From positions 434,001-498,000 of the forward strand of contig NZ_FRCX01000004.1 in assembly GCF_900143065.1 (NCBI RefSeq): a stretch of DNA of 64,000 nt. Reading direction: 5' to 3'. The translations under genes were made by a program, and so were the position numbers. This DNA is from Duganella sacchari. GTDB lineage: Bacteria > Pseudomonadota > Gammaproteobacteria > Burkholderiales > Burkholderiaceae_D. A model generated the notes under the pieces. It saw nothing but the letters and a program-made list of their open reading frames with translations. It ran no database searches and was not told the origin of the DNA. Shown here piece by piece: positions 27,501-38,488 of this stretch (position 1 is its first letter; every line of letters begins with the position of its first letter).

Positions 27501-28102
27501 TGGACGAACTGGCGACTGCTTCCGAGCGCAAGAACTTCCTCGATTCACAGAACGCCGACTTGCAGGAAGCGATCGCCACGCTGGAAGACGCCATCACCAG
27601 GATCGACAAGGAAACGCGCGATCTGCTGCAAGACACGTTTGACCGCGTCAACGGCCACTTCTCCGAACTGTTCCCGATCCTGTTCGGTGGCGGCCAGGCC
27701 AAGCTGATGATGACGGGCGACGAAATCCTGGACTCCGGCGTGCAGGTGATGGCGCAACCGCCTGGCAAAAAGAACGCCACCATTCACCTGCTGTCCGGCG
27801 GGGAGAAAGCGCTGACCGCGACGGCGCTGGTGTTCTCCATGTTCCGCCTGAACCCGGCGCCGTTCTGCCTGCTCGACGAGGTCGATGCGCCGCTGGACGA
27901 CGCCAATACCGAACGATTCTGCCGTATGGTCAAGCGCATGTCCGACCAGACCCAATTCCTCTTCATCTCGCACAACAAGATTGCGATGGAGATGGCCAAT
28001 CAACTCATCGGTGTGACGATGCAAGAGCAGGGTGTATCGCGCATCGTGGCGGTGGATATGGAATCCGCCGCAAACTTCGCTACCGAGGCACAAGCAGCAT
28101 GA
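24575..28102 (+). CDS. smc: Chromosome segregation protein SMC
   Basis: The 1175-residue condensin ATPase shows Walker A GPNGCGKSN at residues 31-39, two long coiled coils around a central hinge (roughly residues 500-650), signature LLSGGEKALTATALVFSMF and Walker B PFCLLDEVDAPLDD. It organises and segregates the chromosome with ScpA/ScpB. The start is a GTG; the protein begins MRLSSIKLSGFKSFVDPT, which is the exact family N-terminus. It overlaps zipA by four bases and heads a six-gene plus-strand run. Confidence 0.98.
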   Translation: MRLSSIKLSGFKSFVDPTNFQVPGQLVGVVGPNGCGKSNIIDAVRWVLGESKASELRGESMQDVIFNGSTNRKPAGRASVELVFDNHAGKAAGQWGQYAEIAVKRTLTRDGTSTYYINGQPVRRRDIQDIFLGTGLGPRAYAIIGQGMISRIIESRPEELRVFLEEAAGVSKYKERRRETENRLHDTRENLLRVEDILRELNANLEKLEGQAAVATKFHQLQADQEEKQKLLWLLRKVEAENEQKKYFREVEQAQNDLEEQTAKLRNVELSLEQMRQSHFAAGDRLHTAQGALYQTNAEIGSLEAQIKFVVESRSRLQAQLAALTAQRDQWERQANEYGEQIAEAEFSLEELSAKVEESAVMAEQKAESLPMLEQAWKEAQTRSTESRARIMQAQQQLELESAHQRNANNILNGLAVRRERLMQEKSGLSMPDSAHLSNLRLQLEEKQQALEEQSFMLEEALEQQPRLEQERQEAQQQVNSETAANAQLEARLNALRQLQERVQTQGKVTPWLQKHELESLPRLWQKLNIEAGWEQALESVLRERTSALQMSNIEWAKAFFSDAPPAKLALYAPSTAVPPNPVEVAGLKPFLNLLKLNDPGLRGLLQDWLHNVYTADDAAEAFADRAKLPAGACIITRQGHVITPGSVRFYAADSEQDGMLGRQQEIDNITKQLRAQQMLADEARARSVRAEAALSELTRRLTEYRAKLQSLQSSVHTLQIDVVKLTEIEARFNQRSTQIETDLAEITAQEEEQTQVKLESEEKFEQLDMELGNLQGTHEDGQTAFMEKEQRLADARQALRDLERAAQEVQFAEKTQRSKIEEFRRNIATATAQVAQVTESLEAGRTELESLEQGTANEGLQELLDRRTSQEKALSDARHELDQIAQQLRMFEEGRLSTERALQPQRDKIMEMQLKEQAARLNQEQFAAQLAEVQADEAALAEKLHPDMKASYLQGEVTRLTNAISLLGAVNLAALDELATASERKNFLDSQNADLQEAIATLEDAITRIDKETRDLLQDTFDRVNGHFSELFPILFGGGQAKLMMTGDEILDSGVQVMAQPPGKKNATIHLLSGGEKALTATALVFSMFRLNPAPFCLLDEVDAPLDDANTERFCRMVKRMSDQTQFLFISHNKIAMEMANQLIGVTMQEQGVSRIVAVDMESAANFATEAQAA

Positions 28103-29247
28103 ACGATCTTCAACTCAGCTTAATCGCAGCCGCCGGCGTGTTTGTCGCCGGCGTCTTCACGTACAACAAAATCCAGGAATACAAGGCCAAGAAGAGTGTC
28201 GAACGGGCCTTTTCCACCGACCATGACGATGTGCTCATGCGCAGCGGCGACGAACCGGTCGCCCGCCAGGAGCCCAGCTTTTCGCTCGATGGCAGCGCGC
28301 CCGGCCTGGCTGGCGGCGAAGCCAGTGCTGCTGCGTCGGCACTGAGCGCCGTTGCAGCGGAGTTCAGCACCGACGACGAGGCCGGCAAGCCGGCCAGCGA
28401 CGACCAGCTGGCGGCCCGCGCCAACGCCGCATCGGCTGCCGCGGCGGAACAGGCCACGGCGCTGGTTGATCCGCTCATCGACTGCCTGCTGCCGCTGGCG
28501 CTGGAAGCCCCGGCGCGCGGCGACAAACTGCTGCCCATACTGCAAACCCTGCGCATGGTCGGCAACAAGCCGGTACACTACATCGGCATGGCCGTCAGCG
28601 GCGACTGGGAACCGATCGCGCATGGCGGCGTCTACACCCGGCTGCAGGGCGGCGTGCAGCTGGCCAGCCGCAGCACCGCGCTGAATGAACTGGAATATTC
28701 GGAACTGGTCACGCGCCTGCGCGCCATGGCCGACGAAATCGGCGCCGAGCCGGAAATCCCTGACATGATTGAAGTGATGGCCGAAGCGCGCAATCTGCAC
28801 CGCTTCGTCGCCGGTCACGACGCACAGCTGGGCGTCAACCTGCAATCGAATGGTGCGCCTTGGTCCGTCAACACGCTGATCGGCGCGCTGGAGAAGCAGG
28901 GCTTCGACGTTCGTCCTGATGGCCGCTTCGTGATGCCGGATGGCGAGGGTGGCTTCCTGTTCTCGCTGTCCACCAACGTGACGCCGGCCGAGGAAACCAC
29001 TGCGCGCCTGACGCTGCTGCTGGACGTGCCTTGCGTGGCGCCTGCGCGCGACGGCTTTGGCGCCATGGTGGCCTGCGCCAAGGCGCTGGTAGCGCGCCTG
29101 GATGCCACCATTGTCGATGACTACAATCAGCCGCTGTCCGATGCCGCGCTGACGGAAATCGCCAGCCAGGTGCAGGACTTCTACAACGAAATGAATGACG
29201 CCGACATTGCTGCCGGCTCCACCCGCGCATTGCGTCTGTTCAGCTAA
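28099..29247 (+). CDS. zipA: ZipA-like cell division protein
   Basis: A 382-residue protein with one N-terminal membrane segment (LSLIAAAGVFVAGVFTYNKI), a charged Ala-rich linker and a C-terminal FtsZ-binding-like domain (FRF...FVMPDGEGGFLFSLSTN, TLLLDVPCVAPARDGFGAMVACAKAL). This matches the betaproteobacterial ZipA C-terminal FtsZ-binding group that sits between smc and ligA. It would tether FtsZ to the membrane at the septum. Overlaps smc (ATGA) and lies nine bases before ligA. Confidence 0.88.
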   Translation: MNDLQLSLIAAAGVFVAGVFTYNKIQEYKAKKSVERAFSTDHDDVLMRSGDEPVARQEPSFSLDGSAPGLAGGEASAAASALSAVAAEFSTDDEAGKPASDDQLAARANAASAAAAEQATALVDPLIDCLLPLALEAPARGDKLLPILQTLRMVGNKPVHYIGMAVSGDWEPIAHGGVYTRLQGGVQLASRSTALNELEYSELVTRLRAMADEIGAEPEIPDMIEVMAEARNLHRFVAGHDAQLGVNLQSNGAPWSVNTLIGALEKQGFDVRPDGRFVMPDGEGGFLFSLSTNVTPAEETTARLTLLLDVPCVAPARDGFGAMVACAKALVARLDATIVDDYNQPLSDAALTEIASQVQDFYNEMNDADIAAGSTRALRLFS

Positions 29248-31593
<2,346 letters not shown>

Positions 31594-31595
31594 TT

Positions 31596-32486
31596 ATGCC
31601 AAAAATTCAAAAAGCAGTCTTTCCCGTGGCAGGCCTGGGCAGCCGTTTTCTGCCTGCCACCAAAGCGCAGCCTAAAGAGATGCTGCCTATCGTTGACAAG
31701 CCGCTGATTCAGTATGCGGTGGAGGAGGCAGTCGCCGCCGGCATCAATGAGATGGTGTTCATCACTGGCCGCAACAAGCGCGCGATCGAAGACCATTTCG
31801 ACAAGGCCTATGAGCTGGAGTCGGAACTCGAAGCCGCCAACAAACAGCAGCTGCTGGAGCTGGTGCGCAACGTGATTCCCAAGCACGTCAACTGCATCTA
31901 TATCCGCCAGTCGGAGCCCTTGGGCCTGGGCCATGCTGTGCTGTGCGCCCGTCCCGTAATTGGCGATGAACCGTTTGCCGTGTTGCTGGCGGACGATTTC
32001 ATGGATACCGCCACGGGCGTCAAGCCGGTGCTGGCGCAGATGACCGACTTGTACGCATATGAGCGTTGCAGCCTGCTGGCAGTGCAGGAAGTGCCGCGTG
32101 AAGCGACGCGCCAGTATGGTATCGTCAGCGCCACCGGCTATCAGCCCAAGCTGGAACTGGTGCACGGTATCGTTGAAAAGCCCATGCCGGACAAAGCGCC
32201 ATCGACGCTGGCCGTGGTGGGCCGATACGTACTGTCGGGCCGCATTTTCGACTATCTGGAACACCTGGGCAGCGGCGCCGGCGGCGAGATCCAGCTGACC
32301 GACGGTATCGCCGCGCTGATGAAGGACGAACGCGTGCTGGCCTACCGCTACGATGGCACACGCTACGACTGCGGCTCGAAGCTGGGCTACCTCAAGGCGA
32401 CCACCGCGATGGGCCTCAAGCACGCAGAAACCGGCGACGAATATTGCCAGTTCCTGCGCGACATCCAGTGCCAGATTAAGGACTAA
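31596..32486 (+). CDS. galU: UTP-glucose-1-phosphate uridylyltransferase
   Basis: The 296-residue enzyme makes UDP-glucose from UTP and glucose-1-phosphate for polysaccharide and LPS synthesis. The nucleotide-binding N-terminus [26 protein letters not shown] and [20 protein letters not shown] are diagnostic. Later parts include [11 protein letters not shown] and [10 protein letters not shown]. It starts two bases after ligA and ends five before def. Confidence 0.97.
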   Translation: MPKIQKAVFPVAGLGSRFLPATKAQPKEMLPIVDKPLIQYAVEEAVAAGINEMVFITGRNKRAIEDHFDKAYELESELEAANKQQLLELVRNVIPKHVNCIYIRQSEPLGLGHAVLCARPVIGDEPFAVLLADDFMDTATGVKPVLAQMTDLYAYERCSLLAVQEVPREATRQYGIVSATGYQPKLELVHGIVEKPMPDKAPSTLAVVGRYVLSGRIFDYLEHLGSGAGGEIQLTDGIAALMKDERVLAYRYDGTRYDCGSKLGYLKATTAMGLKHAETGDEYCQFLRDIQCQIKD

Positions 32487-32491
32487 ACATT

Positions 32492-33028
32492 ATGGCGGTT
32501 CGTGAAATCCTGAAGATGGGCGACCCCCGCCTGCTGCGTGTGGCGGAACCTGTCACCGAGTTCGACACGCCCGCCATGCGCGAGCTGATTGCCGACATGT
32601 TCGACACCATGCACGCGGCCAATGGCGCCGGTCTGGCGGCGCCGCAGATCGGCGTCAACCTGCAGCTGGTGATCTATGGCTTCAAGCACAATCCGCGTTA
32701 CCCTGAGGCGCCGCAAGTGCCGGAAACGGTATTAATCAATCCGGTGCTGACGCTGTTGTCGGAAGAGACGGAAGAAGCGTTTGAGGGTTGTCTGTCGGTG
32801 CCAGGCATGCGTGGCAGCGTACCGCGCTACACCAGGCTGCGTTACGAGGGCGTGGACCAGCACAATCAGCCGATCAGGCGCGATGTGGATGGCTTCCACG
32901 CGCGCGTGGTGCAGCATGAGGTGGACCATTTGCTGGGCAAGCTGTACCCGATGCGGATTAAGGACTTCTCCAAATTCGGTTTTACCGAGGTGATGTTCCC
33001 CGGCCTCGATCCCAACGACGACGACTGA
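32492..33028 (+). CDS. def: Peptide deformylase
   Basis: A 178-residue metallohydrolase that removes the formyl group from nascent proteins. All three family motifs are intact: GAGLAAPQ (45-52), EGCLS with metal ligand C100, and QHEVDHL with ligands H142 and H146 and catalytic E143. It lies inside the smc-to-Kir run rather than next to fmt, so it may be a second deformylase gene; the usual def-fmt copy would be elsewhere. Confidence 0.97.
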   Translation: MAVREILKMGDPRLLRVAEPVTEFDTPAMRELIADMFDTMHAANGAGLAAPQIGVNLQLVIYGFKHNPRYPEAPQVPETVLINPVLTLLSEETEEAFEGCLSVPGMRGSVPRYTRLRYEGVDQHNQPIRRDVDGFHARVVQHEVDHLLGKLYPMRIKDFSKFGFTEVMFPGLDPNDDD

Positions 33029-33032
33029 CATC

Positions 33033-33989
33033 ATGAGCCAACAGCCGCCGCTGCAAAAAGCCGTACGGCCACGCGTAGGGCAGGTGCGCGGCGAATTCCA
33101 GCTCGGGACTTCGCGCATCAAACGCATCGGCATCAACCGCTGGCACTGGGGTGACATTTATCACTGGATGCTGACCATCAGCTGGCCGCAGTTCTTCCTG
33201 CTGATTGGTGCGCTGTACTTCTTCACCAACCTGGTATTTGCGCTGGCGTTTTATCTGGTACCGGGTTCGATCTCCAACGCGCGGCCGGGTTACTTCCCCG
33301 ACTGCGTGTTCTTCTCGATCGAGACGCTGGCCACCGTGGGTTATGGCTTCATGAACCCCGGTTCCACCTATGGCCACGTGGTGGCTTCAACCGAGATTTT
33401 GCTGGGCATGGTGGAAGTGGCGGCCGTGACAGGCCTGCTGTTCGCTCGCTTCTCGCGGCCGACGTCACGCATCATGTTTTCCGAGGTTGCCGTGATTACG
33501 CCGTTTAATGGCGTGCCGACGCTGATGCTGCGCGCCGGGAACGAGCGCGCCAATCTGATACTGGAAGCCTCGGTGCGCGCTTCGCTGGTACGGCGCGAGA
33601 CCACGCTCGAAGGGCAGGTGTTCACGCGCTTCTACGATCTGACACTGGAACGCGAACATTCCGGCGTGTTCGCGCTGACCTGGACCATTCTGCACAAGAT
33701 CGATGAATCCAGTCCGCTGTTCGGCAAGAGCCAGCAGGATTTGCAGAACGAAGGCACCACGCTGACGGTGGCGATTTCCGGCACCGACGATACGCTCAAC
33801 GATTTCGTGCACGCACGCCAGACCTACGCGGCCGAGCATATCTACTTCAACCACCACTTTGCCGACATCATGTCCGACAAGCTGGAAGGCAATGTGCGTA
33901 TCCTCGATTACAGCAAATTCCACGACATCTACCCGGACGGCAGCGGCGAAGGCCTGATGCCCGGCGCGGCACTCGCCCATCCGGGCTAA
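33033..33989 (+). CDS. Inward-rectifier K+ channel (KirBac type)
   Basis: The 318-residue channel has an amphipathic slide-helix region with DIYHWMLTISWPQFFLL, outer helix, pore helix and K+ selectivity filter TVGYG in IETLATVGYGFMNPGSTYGH. The inner helix (LLGMVEVAAVTGLLFARFSRP) leads to a C-terminal immunoglobulin-like cytoplasmic domain (residues ~150-300). KirBac channels conduct K+ and are gated by lipids. It starts four bases after def, so it is co-transcribed with housekeeping genes. It shares a four-base CTAA overlap with the convergent gene. Confidence 0.93.
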   Translation: MSQQPPLQKAVRPRVGQVRGEFQLGTSRIKRIGINRWHWGDIYHWMLTISWPQFFLLIGALYFFTNLVFALAFYLVPGSISNARPGYFPDCVFFSIETLATVGYGFMNPGSTYGHVVASTEILLGMVEVAAVTGLLFARFSRPTSRIMFSEVAVITPFNGVPTLMLRAGNERANLILEASVRASLVRRETTLEGQVFTRFYDLTLEREHSGVFALTWTILHKIDESSPLFGKSQQDLQNEGTTLTVAISGTDDTLNDFVHARQTYAAEHIYFNHHFADIMSDKLEGNVRILDYSKFHDIYPDGSGEGLMPGAALAHPG

Positions 33990-34399
33990 TTGCCGAGCAG
34001 GTCGCGGGCGTTCAGCAGCGCATAGACGATATCGGGATTGTTGCGGAAGCAGCGGCGCAGCGCCGCCGGCAGCGCTTCATGCGTCTTGCGGCACAAGCCT
34101 GGTTGCTCGGCCAGCTTGATCGACAGGCCCATGACGGTGCTGACGCCGTGCACGCTGGGCGTGATGGTCAGCGTGATGCCCAGCAGCTCCTGCAAGCGCT
34201 GCTTGACGCGACCCAGATCTTCATACGTGGCGATCGACTCAATGCGCTCGATGAGCCGCTTCTCTTCCTCGCGCGTGAGTTGCAGCACGCGGATATCAGC
34301 GCCTTCGCGTTCCCATGTGTCGAGTAATTCGTCGCGTCCGCACACGCAGGCGCCGGGCGGGCACTCTTTGCGGATAGGGAAGGGCGGGCTTTGAGACAT
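33986..34399 (-). CDS. Conserved-looking protein with N-terminal Cys cluster
   Basis: A 137-residue soluble protein beginning MSQSPPFPIRKECPPGACVC. The spacing C-x4-C-x-C could bind metal or an iron-sulfur cluster. The rest is helical (LTREEEKRLIERIESIATYEDLGRVKQRLQELL) with a middle segment LTITPSVHGVSTVMGLSIKL. I do not recognise the family. It is upstream (20 bases) of the topoisomerase IB stop on the other side of a short gap, but on the same strand and downstream of that gene, so possibly co-transcribed with it. Confidence 0.7.
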   Translation of the reverse strand: MSQSPPFPIRKECPPGACVCGRDELLDTWEREGADIRVLQLTREEEKRLIERIESIATYEDLGRVKQRLQELLGITLTITPSVHGVSTVMGLSIKLAEQPGLCRKTHEALPAALRRCFRNNPDIVYALLNARDLLGN

Positions 34400-34419
34400 A
34401 GCCCGATTTTACTCCGATT

Positions 34420-35526
34420 TTAGGGGCGTTCCGCTGGTGTCTGCAGACGGTGTTGCAACAGTGCCAGCACGGCTGCCTCCTCGGGACGCAGCGCATGCAG
34501 GTCGTCTTTGAGCTGCTGTTGCGCGCGGCGGCTGAGCGTCTCGCGCATGGTGCCGTCAAGGTAAGACTCGATTACGGCGGGATGCACATAGCATTTGCGG
34601 CAGATGGTCGGCGTATTGCCGAGCCGTTTGGCGACCGACTCAATGGCCTGCACCACGTTCTTCTTGGCCTGTACCTCGGAGTCGTATTTTTCGTATTCCT
34701 GCAGCGCGACGGCGGCCAGCACCGTGCCGGCCCAGGTGCGGAAGTCCTTGGCGGTGTAGTCGGCGCCGGTAACGGTTTGCAGAAACGCGTTGACGTCGGC
34801 CGAATCGATGGCGTGCGGATTGCCTTCGTCGTCCTCGTACTGGAACAGTTCCTGGCCTGGCAGGTCGCGCACGCGGCGGATGATGCCGGCCAGCCGGCGG
34901 TCGTGCACTTCCACCGCATGATGTACGCCGCTCTTGCCGCGAAAGCGGAATTGCACCTTGCCGCCATCCAGCCGCACGTGGCGGTCGCGCAGCGTGGTGA
35001 GGCCGAAGGATTTGTTCTCGCGCGCGTACTCCTCATTCCCGATCCGCATCAGCGTCGCTTCCAGCAGGTAGACGATGGTGGCGAGCACCTTCTCGCGCGG
35101 CAGGCCGGGCTGGCGCAGCGCGCCATCGACGGCGCTGCGTATCGATGGCAGGGCCTTGCCGAAGCTGAGCATGCGGCCGTACTTGGCGTCGTCGCGATGC
35201 TCGCGCCAGCGCGGATGATAGCGGTACTGCTTGCGGCCGCGCGCGTCGCGGCCCGTGGCCTGCAGGTGGCCCAGTGGATGCTTGCAGATCCAGACATCGG
35301 TCCACGCCGGCGGAATCACCAGCGATTTGATGCGGGCCAGCGTGTCGTCGTCGGTGACGACCTTGCCATCGGCGTCCAGGTAGCGGAAGTGTTTTCCATG
35401 CAGGCGGCGGGCGATGCCTGGCTGGTCGTCGTGCACATAGCGCAGCCCCGCCAGCTTGGCGGCGATGGGGGCGGGCGTTGGGGAAGGGCAGGCCGCGGCG
35501 ATGGCGGCGTGCGGGTCGCGTTTCAT
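34420..35526 (-). CDS. DNA topoisomerase IB
   Basis: A 368-residue poxvirus-like type IB topoisomerase, which relaxes supercoils through a 3'-phosphotyrosine. N-terminal domain: LRYVHDDQPGIARRLHGKHF and IPPAWTDVWICKHPLGHLQATGRDARGRKQY. Catalytic domain: LLEATLMRIGNEEYARENKSFGLTTL, KDFRTWAGT, and the nucleophile Y313 in CRKCYVHPAV. The start MKRDPHA is chosen over a 42-codon longer frame that has no family similarity. Such enzymes are scattered accessory genes in proteobacteria. Confidence 0.93.
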   Translation of the reverse strand: MKRDPHAAIAAACPSPTPAPIAAKLAGLRYVHDDQPGIARRLHGKHFRYLDADGKVVTDDDTLARIKSLVIPPAWTDVWICKHPLGHLQATGRDARGRKQYRYHPRWREHRDDAKYGRMLSFGKALPSIRSAVDGALRQPGLPREKVLATIVYLLEATLMRIGNEEYARENKSFGLTTLRDRHVRLDGGKVQFRFRGKSGVHHAVEVHDRRLAGIIRRVRDLPGQELFQYEDDEGNPHAIDSADVNAFLQTVTGADYTAKDFRTWAGTVLAAVALQEYEKYDSEVQAKKNVVQAIESVAKRLGNTPTICRKCYVHPAVIESYLDGTMRETLSRRAQQQLKDDLHALRPEEAAVLALLQHRLQTPAERP

Positions 35527-35612
35527 GGCTATCCTCGCTGATCGGGTCAGGAGCATGCTACGCCCGCGCGTGTCCGGACGATGTGCGCTAACGCACGCTT
35601 TGTGGCGGCGCT

Positions 35613-35840
35613 TCAGTCCATGCGCTTGAGGCGCTGGCCAACGATGCTCCACTTGCAGGCTTCACCGTCGACGGTGCCGGTCAGTACCCAGCCGGTGCCG
35701 ATCTTCTCGACGCCGATTGCGCACTCCAGCTCCTTTGCCAGTTTTTCAGCCCAGCCTTTGGCGGCGCCTTGGCCTTTGAATAATTCGTGGCCGTCGTAGA
35801 TCACGGTGGCGTCGAACACGGGGGCGGCAAATATGGTCAT
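35613..35840 (-). CDS. 75-residue protein, unknown
   Basis: Predicted product MTIFAAPVFDATVIYDGHEL...WSIVGQRLKRMD. It looks soluble and mixed alpha/beta, with no known motif. The start is placed at the first internal ATG because the longer open frame upstream runs through a sequence with poor coding character. It is divergent from the S41 peptidase gene, 122 bases away. Confidence 0.55.
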   Translation of the reverse strand: MTIFAAPVFDATVIYDGHELFKGQGAAKGWAEKLAKELECAIGVEKIGTGWVLTGTVDGEACKWSIVGQRLKRMD

Positions 35841-35962
35841 GATGGTCTTCCAAAAAAAGTAAGCCAGTATTGTGCCACGGCGCGCCGGCTGGGGGGCTGA
35901 ACTTGTGCCGCCGTTAAGGATCTGGCAATATCCGCGTTCTTGAATTTCAGGCAAGGCGAAAT

Positions 35963-37657
35963 GTGAAGCGGATACCAGCAGCACTGCTGGCAATGGCCCT
36001 GGCGGCGCACTGCGCGGCGGCGAGTATCAGCGACAGCGTGGAGCATGTGCGGGCGCTGCGCGCGCAGGCGGACAAATTCACCAATGCCGGTGCCACCACG
36101 GCCGATTTGCAGCATGCCGCATCCTTGCTGGAGGCTGCGCAGCGCTATCTGGCCGGGGACGAGATGGCCTCGGCGAGCCAGGCCTTGCAACTGGAGGCGT
36201 ATAACAATCTGCTCCCGCTGTCGGCGGTCTACAGCCGCCAGGGGCGCAAGGAGCAAGCGCTGGCGGCGCTGGGTAAGGCAAGCATGCTGCTGTGGTATCC
36301 GGGTGTCGCCCAGATGCTGCGCAATCAAAGCCAGTTTGACGCTATCCGCAAGGAGCCGCGCTTCCAGGCTATGCTGGATGCGTCACTGACGCCGGACCGC
36401 GTATGGAAAGGCCTGGCCAGCGATCATCCCTACAAAGAAGCACTGACGGTGGAAGAGCGCATTGCGGGCCTGACGCAGTTCTGGACCGAGGCGCGGCATG
36501 GCTTTGTCTACTTCGACAAAGTGCCGGAGCTCGACTGGGGCCAGGTCTACCTGGATTACCTGCCCAAAGTGATAGCGGCGCGCACCACGCGCGATTACTA
36601 CGCTGTCATGCGCCAGCTGGCGCCGTTGCTCAAGGATGGCCATAGCAATATCTGGGCGCCGGCAGAACTGGCGGATGAATTTTACGCCGTGCCACCAGTG
36701 CGCATGGCATTGGTGGAGGGACGCGTGCTGGTGGCTTTCGTTGACGATGCCATACTGCGCACCCGTGTACAGGTTGGCGATGAGTTGCTGGCCATTGATG
36801 GCATGCCGGTGCATGACTATGCGCGGCAGCGCGTCTCCCCGCTCATCAGCGCAGGCGCACCGCAGGACCGCGACTTCCAGATCTATACGGTAGACTTGCT
36901 GCGCGGCCGCGCTGCTGATGCTGTCGTCCTGCGCCTGCGCGCCGCCAATGGCGTGCAGCGGGAAGAGCAGATCGACCGCAACGGCAGCTACCACGCGCCC
37001 GAAGCGCCTGAGTTCAAAATGCTGGACAAAGGGATCGCCTATCTCCGCATCGAACACTTTAGCGACAACAGCGGCCTGAAGGCATTTGAAGCAGCGCTAC
37101 CGCAGATCATGAAGGCGCGCGGATTGATCATCGACATGCGCCGCAATGGCGGCGGCGACGGCCAGATCGGCTATGAGATTCTGAGCTATCTGACACGCCA
37201 GCGGATTAAAGGAGCCGTCAGCCATATCCGTAGCGACGATACCTATAACCGTGCCAGAGGCGGCAACATGATGAACTGGACGCAGCTAGCCAATGGCGGC
37301 TATATGCAGCAGCACGACCATGTGTATGAAGGCCCTGTGGCCGTGCTTACAGGCCCACAGACGTATTCGGCCAGCGAGGACTTCGTGGTGGCGTTCAATG
37401 TCTTGCAGCGTGGCCTCACGTTGGGTGAGTCGACCGGCGGCAGCACCGGCCAGCCGCTTAACTTCACATTGCCGGGCGGCGGCGGTGCGCGCATCTGCAT
37501 CAAGCGCGACCTGTTCCCGGACGGCCGCGAGTTTGTCGGTATCGGTGTGCCGCCGCAGATCGAAGTGAAACAAACGGTTGCGGGACTGCGCGCAGGCCGC
37601 GACCCAGTGCTGGAGCGCGCGCTGGCGGAACTGCGCCAGCGCAGCACGGTGGATTAA
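35963..37657 (+). CDS. Exported S41-family (C-terminal processing-like) peptidase
   Basis: A 564-residue protein with signal peptide (MKRIPAALLAMALAAHCAAAS). A helical N-terminal region with a tetratricopeptide-like stretch (YNNLLPLSAVYSRQGRKEQA) comes next, then a PDZ-like segment (VQVGDELLAIDGMPVHDYAR) and the S41 core: GIAYLRIEHFSD, LIIDMRRNGGGDG and the nucleophile S469 in TYSASEDFVVAF. S41 enzymes degrade or process periplasmic proteins. The start is a GTG with AAGGCG upstream. Its stop overlaps the convergent NagB-like gene by four bases. Confidence 0.88.
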   Translation: MKRIPAALLAMALAAHCAAASISDSVEHVRALRAQADKFTNAGATTADLQHAASLLEAAQRYLAGDEMASASQALQLEAYNNLLPLSAVYSRQGRKEQALAALGKASMLLWYPGVAQMLRNQSQFDAIRKEPRFQAMLDASLTPDRVWKGLASDHPYKEALTVEERIAGLTQFWTEARHGFVYFDKVPELDWGQVYLDYLPKVIAARTTRDYYAVMRQLAPLLKDGHSNIWAPAELADEFYAVPPVRMALVEGRVLVAFVDDAILRTRVQVGDELLAIDGMPVHDYARQRVSPLISAGAPQDRDFQIYTVDLLRGRAADAVVLRLRAANGVQREEQIDRNGSYHAPEAPEFKMLDKGIAYLRIEHFSDNSGLKAFEAALPQIMKARGLIIDMRRNGGGDGQIGYEILSYLTRQRIKGAVSHIRSDDTYNRARGGNMMNWTQLANGGYMQQHDHVYEGPVAVLTGPQTYSASEDFVVAFNVLQRGLTLGESTGGSTGQPLNFTLPGGGGARICIKRDLFPDGREFVGIGVPPQIEVKQTVAGLRAGRDPVLERALAELRQRSTVD

Positions 37658-38484
37658 GCGATTGCGGCTGGCATCTCCATGCGCAAGCGTGGCGTGGCCC
37701 GGAAATCGTGGTTGGACAAGCTGTCCGGCACGGCGGCATGGTCAAGACAAATGCTGACCCGTGGGCAGTGGCGTAGCTGCGTCACAGGCACATGCGGCCC
37801 GCTACTGCCAAACAGCAGCTGATAGCTGGCATCACGCTTGTGCTCTCCCAGCAGCACTAAAATGGACGATTGGGCTGCGCGCAATACCCCCAGCCCCAGG
37901 CTGACGCCGTGTCGATATGGCACGCCGTTGGCGATGCGCGTGGCCTGGCTCAGGCGCACAATCCCGCCGGTCAGCCTGGTGCGCTGGCGTGGCTCGTTAA
38001 AACCGATATGGCTATTCCGGCCCACGCCATGCAGCGCACAGTCAATGCCGCCTAACTTGTAGAGATCTTCTTCGTACTGTTTAGGTGAAACAATCGCAGC
38101 TCCTTCATCGTCGTAAAAGTGGATGAAGCGGCCGATCCCCAACGGCTCGACCAGGTCACGCCGGAGCGTCAAGGCAAAACTGTCCGGATCGCTGGAAGGC
38201 ATGTGCGCGTATTCGTCCATCTGCACGCAGATCACCCGCTGCCAGTCAATGCTGTTACGGTGCTGGTCCCTTAGTACGTCGAAGATGCCGACCATGGTGC
38301 GGCCGACCGAAGGCGTGAGGACGGCATAAGGTTTTTGTCGCAGTACGTCGGCGAGTTCGGAAACCAGGCGCGCCGCAACGGTCCTTGCCACTTCCTCGGT
38401 GTCAAAAATTTGGAGCGTGTGCTGGCCGGAGTGAAACCACGGCTTGAGCGCCGCGACATGGGGAAAAGTTTGAGCTGCGTGCAT
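37654..38484 (-). CDS. NagB-like (glucosamine-6-phosphate deaminase family) protein with altered active site
   Basis: This 276-residue protein has the NagB/6-phosphogluconolactonase fold: LTPSVGRTMVGIFDVLRDQ (phosphate loop), VICVQMDEYAHMPSSDPDSF (the D of MDEY is a catalytic residue in NagB) and LHGVGRNSHIGFNEP. In true deaminases the last motif is GVGNDGHIAFNEP. Here the Asp before the catalytic His is N157, so one member of the Asp-His-Glu triad is lost while H159 and the Glu remain. A different reaction is therefore possible. GGGAGG precedes the ATG at eight bases. Second gene of a two-gene unit, four bases after a flavin oxidoreductase gene. Confidence 0.85.
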   Translation of the reverse strand: MHAAQTFPHVAALKPWFHSGQHTLQIFDTEEVARTVAARLVSELADVLRQKPYAVLTPSVGRTMVGIFDVLRDQHRNSIDWQRVICVQMDEYAHMPSSDPDSFALTLRRDLVEPLGIGRFIHFYDDEGAAIVSPKQYEEDLYKLGGIDCALHGVGRNSHIGFNEPRQRTRLTGGIVRLSQATRIANGVPYRHGVSLGLGVLRAAQSSILVLLGEHKRDASYQLLFGSSGPHVPVTQLRHCPRVSICLDHAAVPDSLSNHDFRATPRLRMEMPAAIA

Positions 38485-38488
38485 GCGT

